From contig CAYLUN010000015.1 of NCBI GenBank assembly GCA_964386865.1, positions 24,025 to 88,024 on the forward strand: DNA of 64,000 nt. Direction: 5' to 3'. The position numbers and the translations under genes are program-made. Source of the stretch: CAYLUN01 sp964386865. GTDB lineage: Bacteria; Verrucomicrobiota; Kiritimatiellia; RFP12; UBA1067. The notes under the pieces are model-generated. The model searched no databases. It was not told the DNA's origin and saw only the letters and a program-made list of their open reading frames with translations. Below are positions 36,452 to 48,300 of this stretch, in pieces. How positions within the stretch are numbered: position 1 is the stretch's first letter; every line of letters begins with the position of its first letter.

Positions 36452-38224
36452 ATGCGTCACCTGCTGTCCATCCTTGTGTTGGCCGCGCTCGCCGCGCGGG
36501 CGGACGACGTGTACCCCAAGCCTGACTGGCGGGAGGGCCCGGATCCGCTCGCGAGCCCGCACGCCGTGCCCGGCGGCCTGCTGCGCTTCTCCGCGGCCCA
36601 GCCGCCCAAAAGCCTCAACTACTACGTCGACAGCACCACGTATACCCGCCAGATCTTCATCCTGCTGTACGAGACCCTGCTGTGGATCGACCCGGTCACC
36701 ACCGAGTTCATCCCCGGCCTCGCCCGCCGCTGGACCCTCTCCGACGACCGGCTCACCTTCACCTTTGAGCTCGACCCGGCCGCGGCCTGGAGCGACGGCC
36801 GCCCCGTCACAGCCGACGACGTGAAGTGGACGTTCGACCAGGTGATGGACCCGAAGAGCCTGACCGGCCCCTCGAAAGTCGCGCTGGGCGGTTTCGGCTC
36901 GCCCGAAGTCCTCGGGCCGCGCACGATCCGCTTCCGCGCCAAGGAGAACCACTGGCGCAACCTGCTGGCTGCTGGCGGCTTCGAGATCCTGCCCCGGCAC
37001 GCCTTCGAGGGGCAGGACTTCAACCGCCTCGACTTCGACCGCCCGGTCGTCTCCGGCCCCTACACGATCGCATCCGTCAAGGAGCAGCTCGAGGTCCGCC
37101 TGAGCCGCCGGCGCGACTGGTGGGCCGGCTCGCGGCCCTCCCTGCGCAACACGATGAACTTCGCCACGGTCGTGTTCCGCTACTACGCCGAGGACGAGAA
37201 CGCGTTCGAGGCCTTCAAGAAGGGGCAGACCGACGTCTTCGCCGTCTACATGTCGCGCCTCTGGGCCAACGAGACCATCGGCGAGAAGTTCGACAAGAAC
37301 TGGATTGTCAAGCGGCTCGTCCACAACCACGAGCCCATCGGCTACCAGGGCTTCGCCATGAACATGCGGCGCCCGCCCTTCGACGACCTGCGCGTGCGCA
37401 AGGCCATGGCCCACCTCATCGACCGCGAGACCATGAACCGCACCCTGATGTTCGGGGCCTACTTCCTCCAGCGCTCCTACTTCGAAGACCTCTACGACAG
37501 CGCCCGCCCCTGCACGAACGCCTGCTTCGCCTTCGACATCCCGCGCGCCAAGGCCCTGCTGCGCGAAGCCGGCTACACGGCCAACCCCGCGACCGGCATC
37601 CTCGAGAAGGAGGACCGTCCCCTGCGCTTCCGCTTCCTCACGCGCGACGGCGGCTCCGACAAGTTTCTGGCCCTCTGCAACACCGCCTTCCGCGAGGCCG
37701 GCATCGACATGCAGATCGACCGCAAGGACTGGGCCGCCTGGATGCGCGACATGGACGCCTTCAACTACGACATGACCTGGGCGAGCTGGAGCCAGGTGAT
37801 CTTCCGCGACCCCGAAGAAGCGTGGCACTCGCGCGAAGCCGACCGCCCCTCCAGCAACAACATCACGGGCTTCAAGGATCCGGCGGTTGACGCGCTCATC
37901 GAGCGGCAGAAGACCATCTACAGCGTCGCCGAGCGCAATGCCCTCTTCCGCGAGATCGACGCCCGCCTCGCCGCCGCCGTCCCCTACGTGCTGCTCTGGA
38001 ACATCAACGCGGTTCGCCTGCTCCACTGGGACCGCTTCGGCATGCCCGACACCGTGCTCGCCAAATACGGCGACGAGCGCTCACTCATCGGCTACTGGTG
38101 GTACGACCCGGATACCGCCGCCGAGCTCAAAGCCGCCATGGCCTCTGGCGACCTGTTGCCGGCCCGGCCCGTCGCCGTCGATTTCGACGCCGCCTTCAAA
38201 CCTCTTCCAACCGCTGAACCGTGA
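36452..38224 (+). CDS. extracellular solute-binding protein, family 5 (peptide/oligosaccharide ABC type)
   Basis: 590 residues with a short signal peptide (LLSILVLAALAARA). The family 5 pattern is clear: AAQPPKSLNYYVDSTTYTRQIFILLYETL near the start, the signature region PGLARRWTLSDDRLTFTFELDPAAAWSDGRPVTADDVKWTFDQV, then FNMRRPPFDDLRVRKAMAHLIDRE and a C-terminal lobe with YDMTWASW. It should capture peptides or oligosaccharides for an ABC importer, but no permease or ATPase gene is adjacent. The close packing with dapL could hint at peptidoglycan peptide recycling, which is speculation. Its stop codon lies inside an AACCGCTG-type iteron (38209-38251). Confidence 0.88.
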   Translation: MRHLLSILVLAALAARADDVYPKPDWREGPDPLASPHAVPGGLLRFSAAQPPKSLNYYVDSTTYTRQIFILLYETLLWIDPVTTEFIPGLARRWTLSDDRLTFTFELDPAAAWSDGRPVTADDVKWTFDQVMDPKSLTGPSKVALGGFGSPEVLGPRTIRFRAKENHWRNLLAAGGFEILPRHAFEGQDFNRLDFDRPVVSGPYTIASVKEQLEVRLSRRRDWWAGSRPSLRNTMNFATVVFRYYAEDENAFEAFKKGQTDVFAVYMSRLWANETIGEKFDKNWIVKRLVHNHEPIGYQGFAMNMRRPPFDDLRVRKAMAHLIDRETMNRTLMFGAYFLQRSYFEDLYDSARPCTNACFAFDIPRAKALLREAGYTANPATGILEKEDRPLRFRFLTRDGGSDKFLALCNTAFREAGIDMQIDRKDWAAWMRDMDAFNYDMTWASWSQVIFRDPEEAWHSREADRPSSNNITGFKDPAVDALIERQKTIYSVAERNALFREIDARLAAAVPYVLLWNINAVRLLHWDRFGMPDTVLAKYGDERSLIGYWWYDPDTAAELKAAMASGDLLPARPVAVDFDAAFKPLPTAEP

Positions 38225-38251
38225 ACCTCTCCAACCGCTGAACCGTTAAAC
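38209..38251 (+). repeat. AACCGCTG-type iterons, locus 1
   Basis: Two copies of AACCGCTGAACCGT (38209, 38233), the first continuing to AACCGCTGAACCGTGAACC. The first copy encodes the last residues (TAEP) and the TGA of the solute-binding protein; the second ends 22 bases before the exonuclease ATG. The same sequence recurs at 50455-50473 and 52481-52548. Confidence 0.8.
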
Positions 38252-38273
38252 AATTAAACCAACCAAGGATCCC

Positions 38274-39086
38274 ATGTTCCCCTTCAAGCTCGACCGCCCC
38301 CTGATCGTCTTCGACATCGAGGCCACGGGCATCAGCCCGCGCGCCGACCGCATCGTTGAGCTCGCCGCCATCCGCATCGACCCCGACGGCACCGAGACCA
38401 GCGGCTACTGGCTGCTCAACCCCGGCGTCCCCATCCCCGTCGAAACCACGGCCATCCACGGCATCACAGACGAGATCGTCCGCTCCTGCCCCACCTTCAA
38501 GGACAAGGCGCTGGCGATCCTGGCCTTTTTCGGCGAAGCTGACCTCGCGGGCTTCAACGCCGGGCGCTTCGACATCCCCATGCTCGCGGAAGAGTTCACC
38601 CGCGCCGGCATCCCTTTCGACCCCGACCGCCGCCGCCTGCTCGACGCGCAGCGCATCTTCCACACCAAGGAGCCGCGCGACCTCTCCGCCGCCCTCAAGT
38701 TCTACTGCGACCGTCCCCACGCGGACGCCCACGGCGCCGAGGCCGACGTGCGCGCCACGCTCGACGTCATCCTCGGCCAGTTCAAGCGCTACGCCGACCT
38801 GCCGCAAGACATGGAAACCCTCGACCGCGCGTTCAACCCCATCGACCCTTTCAACGCCGACCGCTCCGGACGCTTGCGCTGGGTCGACGGCGAACTGACC
38901 GTCAACTTCGGCAAGAAAAAGGGCGCGAAGGTCAAAGACCTCGCCAAGGACGACTCGGGTTTCCTGAAGTGGATCATCAAGAACGACTTCCCTCAGGACA
39001 CGCGCCTGATTTGCGAGAACGCGCTCAAAGGTGTCTTCCCTCAGCCGCCGCGCCTCAAAGCGGCACAGGCGGAGCCCGTGCCGTGA
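38274..39086 (+). CDS. DnaQ-like DEDDh 3'-5' exonuclease
   Basis: 270 residues. The exonuclease domain (about 8-180) has the first motif VFDIEATG (Asp and Glu metal ligands), HGIT, motif II NAGRFDIPML, and motif III HGAEADVRAT (catalytic His plus Asp). The C-terminal ~70 residues, with FGKKKGAKVKDLAKDDSGFLKWIIKNDFP, match the small accessory domain seen behind some exonuclease X-type proteins. It probably acts in DNA repair or degradation rather than as the polymerase III epsilon subunit, which lacks this tail. AAGGA precedes the ATG. It follows the solute-binding protein gene by 49 bases containing iterons. Confidence 0.85.
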   Translation: MFPFKLDRPLIVFDIEATGISPRADRIVELAAIRIDPDGTETSGYWLLNPGVPIPVETTAIHGITDEIVRSCPTFKDKALAILAFFGEADLAGFNAGRFDIPMLAEEFTRAGIPFDPDRRRLLDAQRIFHTKEPRDLSAALKFYCDRPHADAHGAEADVRATLDVILGQFKRYADLPQDMETLDRAFNPIDPFNADRSGRLRWVDGELTVNFGKKKGAKVKDLAKDDSGFLKWIIKNDFPQDTRLICENALKGVFPQPPRLKAAQAEPVP

Positions 39087-39132
39087 ACCCCCGATCAAGA
39101 CCGAACACCGGTTTTCCGGACGTTTTCATGGG

Positions 39133-39156
39133 TTCGTAGTGACGCCGTAAGACGTT
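39133..39156 (+). repeat. REP-like hairpin (family B, single diverged copy)
   Basis: TTCGTAGTGACGCCGTAAGA followed by CGTT is a diverged copy of the 30-bp unit tandemly repeated at 50767-50904 (TTCGTAGTGGCGCCGTGAGG). The arms ACGCC/GACGT are weaker than in the tandem array. It sits upstream of the second PATR giant. Confidence 0.6.
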
Positions 39157-39230
39157 AATTTGGCCGTGTCAGAATTGGGGGCAGAATTGCCTGGATTCGC
39201 CTTGACTCCGTCCCAGGGGGTATGTGATGC

Positions 39231-39260
39231 TTGACATGCTGTTTTAATGGTTTTTATTGT
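39231..39260 (+). promoter_or_regulatory. candidate promoter of PATR giant 2
   Basis: TTGACA (39231-39236), an 18-base AT-rich spacer and TATTGT (39255-39260), 41 bases before the ATG at 39302. The local AT content is far above the surroundings. Confidence 0.55.
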
Positions 39261-39301
39261 TGTGGTGGTGTTTTCTTGGGTTAAATGACGTGAGGTGTCG
39301 T

Positions 39302-42300
39302 ATGCGTGGTTCGTCGAATCGGATGATGACGTGGAGTGGTGTTATGTTGTGCGCCGTCGGAGCGGCTTCGTGGGGTTTGGCCGCGAACGGCACGTGGAAC
39401 AGCACGGCGCCCGGGGCAAACGGGTACTGGACCAACAGCCTCAACTGGAGCGCGTCGCCCGCGCCGTACGGCACGGACGCGGCGCTGTTCAACAATGCGG
39501 ACAGCGGCAACACGGCGCTCGACCTCGCCGGGCTGAGCTTCATTCGCTCTATTCTGTTCGACACGGCCTCGGTGGCGCCCTACAGCTTCGGGTCGGGCGC
39601 GGCGAACAGCCAGACGCTTGTGCTGGCCGACGGCGGCGAGATCGCGCTCTCCTCCTCGGCGGCCAACAGCCAGACGTTCAACTGCGGCCTCCAGCTCGGC
39701 ACCGACAGGAGCGTTGCCTATTATATCTTGCGCAATGACAACCCGGCGCGGACGCTGACCTTCAATAACGTGCAGCCCCTCAGCGCGGACTATCTCAGCA
39801 ACCAGGGCACGAAGTCGCTCCTCGTCTACGGCACCGGCCCCGTCACCTTCCTCGGCACCTTGAAGCCGGCCGGCGCCCAGTACCTCTACCTCACCATCAC
39901 CAACAGCAGCACCGTCACGCTCACAGGCTCGAACGTCCTCTCTCAGGTCAGCCTGAACGGCGGCCCGGACTGTACCCTCGACATCGGCGACCAGGAGCTG
40001 TATCTGAACTTGGCCGGCGCTAACGTCCTCAACTGCACCCAGGGCGGCACGATCAACGGCACCGGCAAGCTCCGCGTCAGCACCACGGACAACTTCAGCG
40101 CCGCCGGCTACAACTACGCCGACTACAACGTCGCCGCAGGCCGGACGCTGGTCATCAACCCGAGTATCACCGGCCCGGGCGGCATCGAGACGTGGCTCGG
40201 CTCGGGCACCTTCGTGCTCAACGGCCTTAACACCTTCGAGAGCCACATCATCTTCGGCACGTCAGCCACGATCGTCTGCTCGAAGTTCGGCAACCGCGGC
40301 TCCCTCACCAGCAACCTCGGCCAGGGCACGAACATCAACTTCAGCTCGGCAGGCAAACTGGTCTACACCGGCACCGGCGAGAGCAGCGACCGCGTGATCG
40401 TCATGAACAGCACCGCCACGCTCGACCAGTCCGGCCCCAGCGGCAAGCTGAACCTCACCGCGACGCCCGTGCTGTCGGGCGGCAGCCGCCAGCTCACCCT
40501 GCAGGGATCCGCGGCCGGAGTCGGCGAGTTCAGCGCGATCCTCGCCAACACGGGCGGCAATGTGCTCAATGTTGTCAAGGCCGGCTCGGGGACATGGATC
40601 CTGTCTGGCACCAACACGTACACCGGCACCACCGCGGTGAACGGCGGCAAGCTGCTCGTCAATTACCCCGGCTCCGTGGCTCCCGGCAGCGCGGTGTCGG
40701 TCAACAACAGCTCCGCCCTGGGCGGCAACGGCAGGGTCAATGGCGCCGTCACGGTGGCGGCCGGCGGCATTCTGGCGCCGGGCGACGTCAACGCGGTCGG
40801 CACGCTGAGCCTGAGCAACACCCTGTCGTTGACCGGCAGCACGCTGTTCTTTGATCTGGTGAGCCCGGATGCGGCGAACGTGGTCACGGACAAGGTCGCG
40901 GTTGCGGGCGCCCTGACCCTGAACACGACAAACACCATCGTCGTCTCGTTCCCCAACGGCTCGGTGCCGGCTGGCTCCTACACGCTGATGACCCACGCGT
41001 CGCGCACGGGCACGGGCTCCTTCCGGCTCTCGCCAGCGTATCCGAACGTCTCGCTCTTCACCAACGCCACCCTTGTGCGGCTTGACGTCGGCGCCGGCGG
41101 CGCGACCGCCGCACAGTGGAAGGGCAACCACACCGATGTGTGGGACGGCGAAGACCTGAACTGGGTCACGGGCGGCTCCGCCGCAGACTACGCGAACGGC
41201 GATGTGGTCGCGTTCGACGACACGGCCACGCGGTTCACCGTCAGTAGCGCCGCACCCGTCGCTCCGGGTGCCATCACGTTCAACAATAGCGCCAACGACT
41301 ATACCGTCTCGGCCGCGGTCACCGGAACCGGCGCGGTCTACAAGATCGGCGCGGGCCTCGTCACCCTGACGGGCAACAACGCCTTCACGGGCGCAATCAC
41401 CGTCGCGGCGGGAACACTCAAAATCGGCGGCGCGGGCGTGCTGGGCGGCGGCAACTACACCACGAACATCGTGAACAATGGCGAGCTGATCTACGCCAGT
41501 TCCGTGGCGCAGACCAACAGCGGCACGATCTCCGGCGGCGGCAACCTGACAGCCTTCGGCAGCGCCCCGCTGACCCTCTCCGGAACCAACACGTACAGCG
41601 GCCTCACCATCGTCACCAACAGCACGCTCCGCCTGGGTCACGCGTACGCGCTGGGCGCGACCTCCTTGGGTACGGTCGTTGCGGCCGGCGGCACACTCGA
41701 GTTTGCCTGCACGCCCACCGGCGGTGTCTACGCGGCGGAGCCGGTGGAACTGCGCGGCACGCTCTCCTCCACGAGCATCGGCACGAACAACTTCGGCGGC
41801 GCGATCACCTTCTTCCAGAACGCGACGATCGACGTCGGCGCGGACTCGGCCCTCTTCCTCACGGCCACGACGCTGGACAACGGCTCGAACACGGTCACCA
41901 AGACGGGCAGCGGCCTGCTGCGCTTCACGGCCGACCCGAACCACCGCTCGGTGTTCGTCATCGGCGAAGGCACGGTCGATCTGCAGCACGGCGGCGGCAC
42001 CGACGCCCCGTGGATCGTCAACCCGGGCGCGACGTTGCGCGAACTCAACGCGAACATTATGGGCGACTACCCCGTGCAGGCCAACGGCACGCTGGACTTC
42101 CGCACCTCGGACCAACTCGGCGCGCTGAGCGGCATCGGCCTGGTCACGAACAGCGGCGCGAGCGCCGTGCAGGTCGCAGTGGGCGGCGGCAACCTGAACG
42201 GCGCGTTCACCGGTTTGATCCGCAACGGCGACGCCGCGACCGTCGGCTTCTCCAAGGTCGGCAACGGCGTTCAGACCCTCTCCGGCGCCAACACCTACAG

Positions 42301-45300
42301 CGGTTTCACAACCAACCTGGCCGGCACGCTCAATATCAACTACGGCGGCACGGACGGCAGTAGCTCCGCCATCGGCGTCGGCCCCTTCGTGATCGCGGGC
42401 GGGTCTCTCAATAACACCAGCGGCTCGGACCTGACCCTCACGCCGAACAACCCCCTGTACTGGAACGGCGACTTCACTTTCATCGGTGCCAAGAGCCTGA
42501 ACCTCGGCTCGGGAGGCGTCGCGCTGAGCAATAACCGCACGGTCACCGTGCTGACCAACACGCTCGCCGTCGGCGGCGCGATCAGCGGTGCGTTTAATCT
42601 CACCAAGGCCGGCGCAGGCACGCTGCGGCTCGACGGCAAGAACAGCTACGGCGGCTCGACGACCGTCAACGGCGGCACGCTTTTCCTCAGCGACACGGGA
42701 ACGCTCGCCCCCGCCAGCGCGGTGACGGTGAACTACGGCGCCACCCTCGCCGGCAGCGGCAGCGTCAGCGGCACGGTCACCGTCGCCGCAGGCGGCCTGC
42801 TGGCCCCCGGCGGCGTCAGCGCCGTCGGCACGCTCACGCTGGCGAACGACACCGCTACCGCCGTGACGCTGAACGGCGGCACGCTGCTCTTCGACCTCGC
42901 CGACGCGGCGGCCGGCGCGGCGGACAAGATCCTCGTCGGGCAAAGCGCAACGAGCAAGCTGGTCCTGAACGGCACCAATGTGGTGGCGCTGTCTTTCCCC
43001 AGCGGCAAGGTGCTCGCCGGCAGCTACACGCTGATGACCTGCGCGGGCGGCATCACCACCAACGCCAACGCGGCCCTCGTGCTGCAGGGCGGCTACACGG
43101 GCGTCACCCTGGACGCCGACGGCAACGACATCGTGCTGACGGTGGGCGCCGACATCGACAGCGTGACCTGGTCCGGCGACCTGTCCGGCTCGTGGGACGG
43201 GGCGGAGCAGAACTGGACCAACGGCAGCGCCCTGGTCACCTACCCGGCGGGATCCGCCGTGACCTTCGATGACACCGCGGTCGGCAACTTCTCGGTGAGC
43301 AGCGCCGGCGAGGTCTCGCCGTACGTCGTGCTCTTCAACAACAGCGCCACCGACTTCAGCGTCTCCGGGACGATTTCCGGCAGCGGCCAGCTCGTGAAGT
43401 CCGGCACGGCCGCCGCGACCTTCGCCAGCGACGGCGCGTACAACCCGTCCGCGCTCGCCGTGCTGAACGGCACGCTGACGCTTAGCGGCGCAACCACGCT
43501 CAACGGCGGCAGCTACGCCAACAGCATCCTCAACAACGGCGTCTTGAATTTTTCGCAATCGTCGCCTCAGGTTCTGGGCGGCACCATCAACGGCGCCGGC
43601 ACGCTCACCGCGAGCGGCAACAGCACGCTGACCCTCTCCGGCTCGAACTTCTATAGCGGTGTGACGCTGGTCAGCTCGGGCACGCTGCGCGTCATGCACG
43701 CTTATGCGCTCGGTACGACGGGGCAGGGCACGGTCGTCTCCCAGAACGGCACGCTGGACTTCGCCGGCAACGTCAACCTGCTGTCGGAGGCGCTCACGCT
43801 GAACGGCGGCACGCTCTCCAGCCAGTCTGGCAGTAATACAGTCAACGGCACCACCACGCTCGCGGCGGGCAGCCGCATCGACGTGGGCACGGGCTCGACG
43901 CTGTCCTTGAAAGCCTACCAGGCGAACGGCGCGGTCACCAAGACCGGCTCCGGCTGGCTGCGTTTTCTGACCGACCCGAACGGTAACGGCCAGTTCACCG
44001 TCGCCGAGGGCACCGCCGAGCTGGCGCAAAGCGGCGGCGCGATCGACGCCAACATCTTCGTCAGCGCTGGCGCGACGCTCATCGACAATACGCCGGGCAA
44101 CGATGGCATCAATATCCTCAACCGCCTGACCGTGAACGCGGGCGGCACCTTCGTGCTCCGCATTTCGGAAGCGGTCGGCGGGCTCTCCGGCGCGGGCCTC
44201 ATCACCCGCGACCTGCCCTCCGGCCAGGCGAACCTGACCTTCGGCGCCCTGAACGTGGCCGAGACCTTCTCCGGCGTCATCCAGAACGGCTCCGCCAGCC
44301 TAAACGTCACCAAGGCAGGTACGGGAGTACAGACCTTCACCGGCGAGAACACCTACACCGGCGCGACCGCCGTGACCGCGGGCACGTTGCTCGTCAACGC
44401 CCCGGGCTCGCTCGCGGCCGGCAGCGCGGTCTCCGTGAGCGCCGCCGCCACGCTGGGCGGCAACGGCACGGTCGGCGGCAACGTCACCGTCGCAGCCAAC
44501 GGCTGCCTCGCGGCCGGCGGCGTGAACGCCATCGACACGCTGACGCTGGGCGGCAACCTGACCCTGAACGGCTCCACCTTGTACTGCGACCTGTCGGCGA
44601 CTGGCGGCACATGCGACTTGCTCGCTGTCGCCGGCGCGCTGACGCTGAACGGCGTCAACACCGTGGCGCTCGCCTTCCCGGCGGGTACGGCCGAGGCCGG
44701 CACCTACACGCTGATAACCTTTGCCTCGCGCGCTGGCGCCGGGTCGTTCACGCTGCTGGACAGCAACCCGAACGCCTCGCTCGCGTGGGTCGATAACAGC
44801 CTCGTCCTGACCGTGACCGGCGACGGCGCCTCGGGCGGGCTGACGTGGAACGGCAGCCTGACCTCCCAGTGGGACGGCGGTTTGCTGAACTGGAAACTTG
44901 GCGCCGCGCCCGCCAGCTTCACCGCCGGCGACGCCGTCCTGTTCGACGACACGGCGTACAGCTTCACCCTCAGCAGCGCCGGCGCGGTGGCGCCGTCCGC
45001 CGTCACGTTCAATAACAGTATCGCCTACACTGTGCTCGCCAGCCTCGACGGCACCGGCCCGCTCGCCAAGTTCGGCTCCGGCGCCGCGACGGTCAACTCG
45101 ATGCCGACGTACAACCCGGCCTCGCTCACGGTCAGCGCGGGCACGCTGACGCTGGGCTACTCCACGCGCCTCAACAGCGGCGACTACTCCGGCAGCATCG
45201 CCTTGAACGGCGGCACCCTCACCCACGGCAGCACGGCCTCGCAGATCCTGAGCGGCCCAATCTCCGGCATCGGCACGCTCGCCAAGAACGGCTCCGGCAC

Positions 45301-48300
45301 GCTGGTCCTGACCGGCGCGAATAGCCACAGCGGCGGCACGACCGTCAGCGCGGGCACCTTGTATGCCAAGGGTTCTAGCTCCGTGCTCGGCACGGGGACG
45401 CTGAACCTCAACGGTGGCACGACCGATCTTCAGAACGATGCGCCAACCTACGCCAACGCGGTTTCCGTGGGCGGTGCCTCGACGCTGCGGCCCGGACGCC
45501 TGACATCCGGCGCGGGCCTGGTCCACACGCTGGGCGCGCTGACAATCGGCAACTACCAGCTCAGCATCAACACCGGTTCCCTCGTAACCGCGAATTCGCC
45601 CTACGGCGTCACCTTCGGCGCGACCACGTTCAGCGCCGCCACGCCGATCTTCGACGTAGCCAACAACGGTACCGGTCTCGGCACGCTCACGCTGGGCGCG
45701 CTATCCGGCAACAACAACTTCACGAAACAGGGCGCCGGCCTGCTCTACCTCGGCACGGCCAGCAGCCGCGCGGGCGGCACGGCCACCCTCACGGCCGGCA
45801 CCCTCAAGCTGGGCGCCGCGAGCGCGCTCGGCACTACCGCCTCCACGCTCACACTCAGCGGCGGCATCCTCAACCTAGCCCTCGACGCCACCGTCAACGC
45901 CCACGGCACCACCGTCGGCGGCAACGCGCTGATCCAGTCCGACCGGGCCACGGCCACGGCTCCCGGCATCACGCACACGCTGGGTTCGCTGACCTTCGGC
46001 GGCAAGTACACGTTGGTCGTAACCAACGGCCCGAGCGTGGCCGCGAACACGCCCTACGGCCTGACCTTCGGCACGACCACGCTGACCAACACGACCGTCA
46101 CCCTCGATGTGGGCAACAACGGCACGGGCCTCGGCACCCTCACGCTCGGCGTGGTGGGCTCGCCGAGCCAGCCCTCCACCCTGGTCAAACGCGGCAACGG
46201 CACACTGCGCCTCGGCTCCGTGAACCCGTATCCGGGCGCCACGACGAACACCAACGGCCGCATCCTGGGCGTCACGCCCGGCATGTGCAGCAACAGCACC
46301 TTCGTCGTTCAGGCGTCCGGCACCGCAGCCGCGGCCCCGCGCCTCGCCATGCTCTGCACCGCCTCGAACACGCAGTGGGTGTGCAACAACCTCATCGCCA
46401 GCAACGCGGTCTCGCCGGCCACCAGCGGGCCGACGCTCGAGTTCGTCTACAGCGTGATCCCGAGCACCAACGCGGCGGCGCCGCTGCGCGTGCTCGGCAA
46501 CGCATATCTCGCAACCAATACGGCCGTCATCGTCTACCTCAGCAACTACACGGTGCCGACCAATGGCAGCTACGCGCTCGTCACCGTGAACGGAACGGCG
46601 ACCACCAACGTGCCGGCCCTCACCGTGGTCGGCGGCTACGCCGGCAGCACGCTCTCGTGGACGAACAACACGCTGTGGCTGAACCTCAGCGGCACGCCCA
46701 GCGCGCTTAAGTGGGGCTCGGCCGCGGCGGGCGTCTGGGACGTCAACAATGCCGCCAACGCCGTCTGGAAGGACGCCCTGGCCGCGTCGGCCATCTATGC
46801 GGAGCCGGTCGGCGTTAGCGCGATCGGCGACCGCGTGCAGTTCGACGACACCTACCTTTCGGCGAGCGCAGCTGTCACGCTCAGCCGCGTCGTGATGCCC
46901 GCCAGCGTGGCGTTTAGCAATACGACCTACGCCTACACCCTGTCGGGAAGCGGCGCGATCGTCGGCGCCACCGCGCTGGCCAAGGGCGGCACCAACACGC
47001 TGACGCTCGCGACCACCAACTCCTACAGCGGCGGCACCGCCGTCGGCGAGGGTATCCTGACGGTCGCTATGGGCGGCGGCATCAGCCACTCCGGCGCGGA
47101 CGTCACGGTTGCGGCGTCGCCGCTGACCAATGCGCTGCTCAAGATCGACAGTGGCGCGTCCGTCTCCGGCCGTTACCTGCTGCTGGGCACCGTCACCGGC
47201 GCAGTCGCCGCCGTTCAGAATCAGGGAACGCTATTGGTCTCCGGCAACACGGTCGCGAACTTCGCCCTCGGCGCCCAGACGAACAGTTACGGCTACTATC
47301 GCCATGATAGCGCCGTTCCGCTCTCCGTCACCGAACTCGGCATCGGAAGCTGGGCCGGCGGCCACGGCGTACTGGACGTGGTGCAGGGCACCGTGTCGAA
47401 CGTTTCCTACTTCCTGCCCAATCGCGGCGTCAACACGCAGCACAGCCAGATCAACGTGCTGAACGGCGGACGTTTCGTGCTGCCGAACCAGGCCAATCAG
47501 TGCGGCCTCTTCTATTCGGGTGGCTCGACCCCGTCCGGCCAGGGTGTAGTCAGCGTCGGCAGCGGCGGCCTGCTGACTTCCGCAGGCACCGCGACGGAGC
47601 TGGATCTAATCAAGTCCTCGTCGAGCGCCTCGGCCTTCGCCGCGCTCAACATCAACGCCGGCGGCACGGTGCAGGCGACGAGGATCAAGGCGAACAGGGG
47701 CGAGGGTACGGCGCTGGTGAATTTCAACGGCGGCACACTCCGGGCAAACGTCAACGGCACGTTTGTGTCGGCCTCCAACCTGTTGGGCCGCTCCGCGATC
47801 GACCGCGTCACGGTCTTCGAGCAGGGCGCGATCATCGACACGGTCACCAACGACGCCGTGATTTCGGCGTCGCTGCAAGCGCCAACCGGCAGCAGTGTGA
47901 CCGGCATCCCCGTGACCGAGAGCGGCACCGGCTACATCGGCCGCCCGATCGTCCTGCTCACCGGCGGCGGCGGCGTGGGCGCCACGGCGATGGCTGACTA
48001 CGACCCGGACAGCCAGCAGGTGACCGGTGTGACCCTCACGAGTCCGGGTTACGGCTACACGACAGCCCCAGCCGTCTCCTTCGTGGGCGGCGGCGGCGTG
48101 CCCCCGACGCTCGACACGGTCACGATCGCCCCTGTCGGCTCCGGCGGGCTGCTCAAGCTGGGCTCAGGCACGCTGACCCTCCGCGGCACCAACACCTTCT
48201 GCGGCGCCACGGTCATCAGCAACGGCACGCTCTGCCTCGGCGTCCAGAGCGCACTGCCCTCCACCTCCACCGTGGTCGTGGCCGGCGGCGTGCTCGACCT

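Noticed and set aside
34576..36453. 625-codon open frame antisense to the acyltransferase and dapL genes
   Set aside because: It runs across two well-defined genes on the opposite strand and shows only low-complexity antisense composition.
40262..44029. 1255-codon open frame antisense to PATR giant 2
   Set aside because: A by-product of the biased codon use and repeats of the giant gene; composition (Arg/Ala/Gly/Val/Asp) is typical of antisense frames and no start or domain is recognisable.
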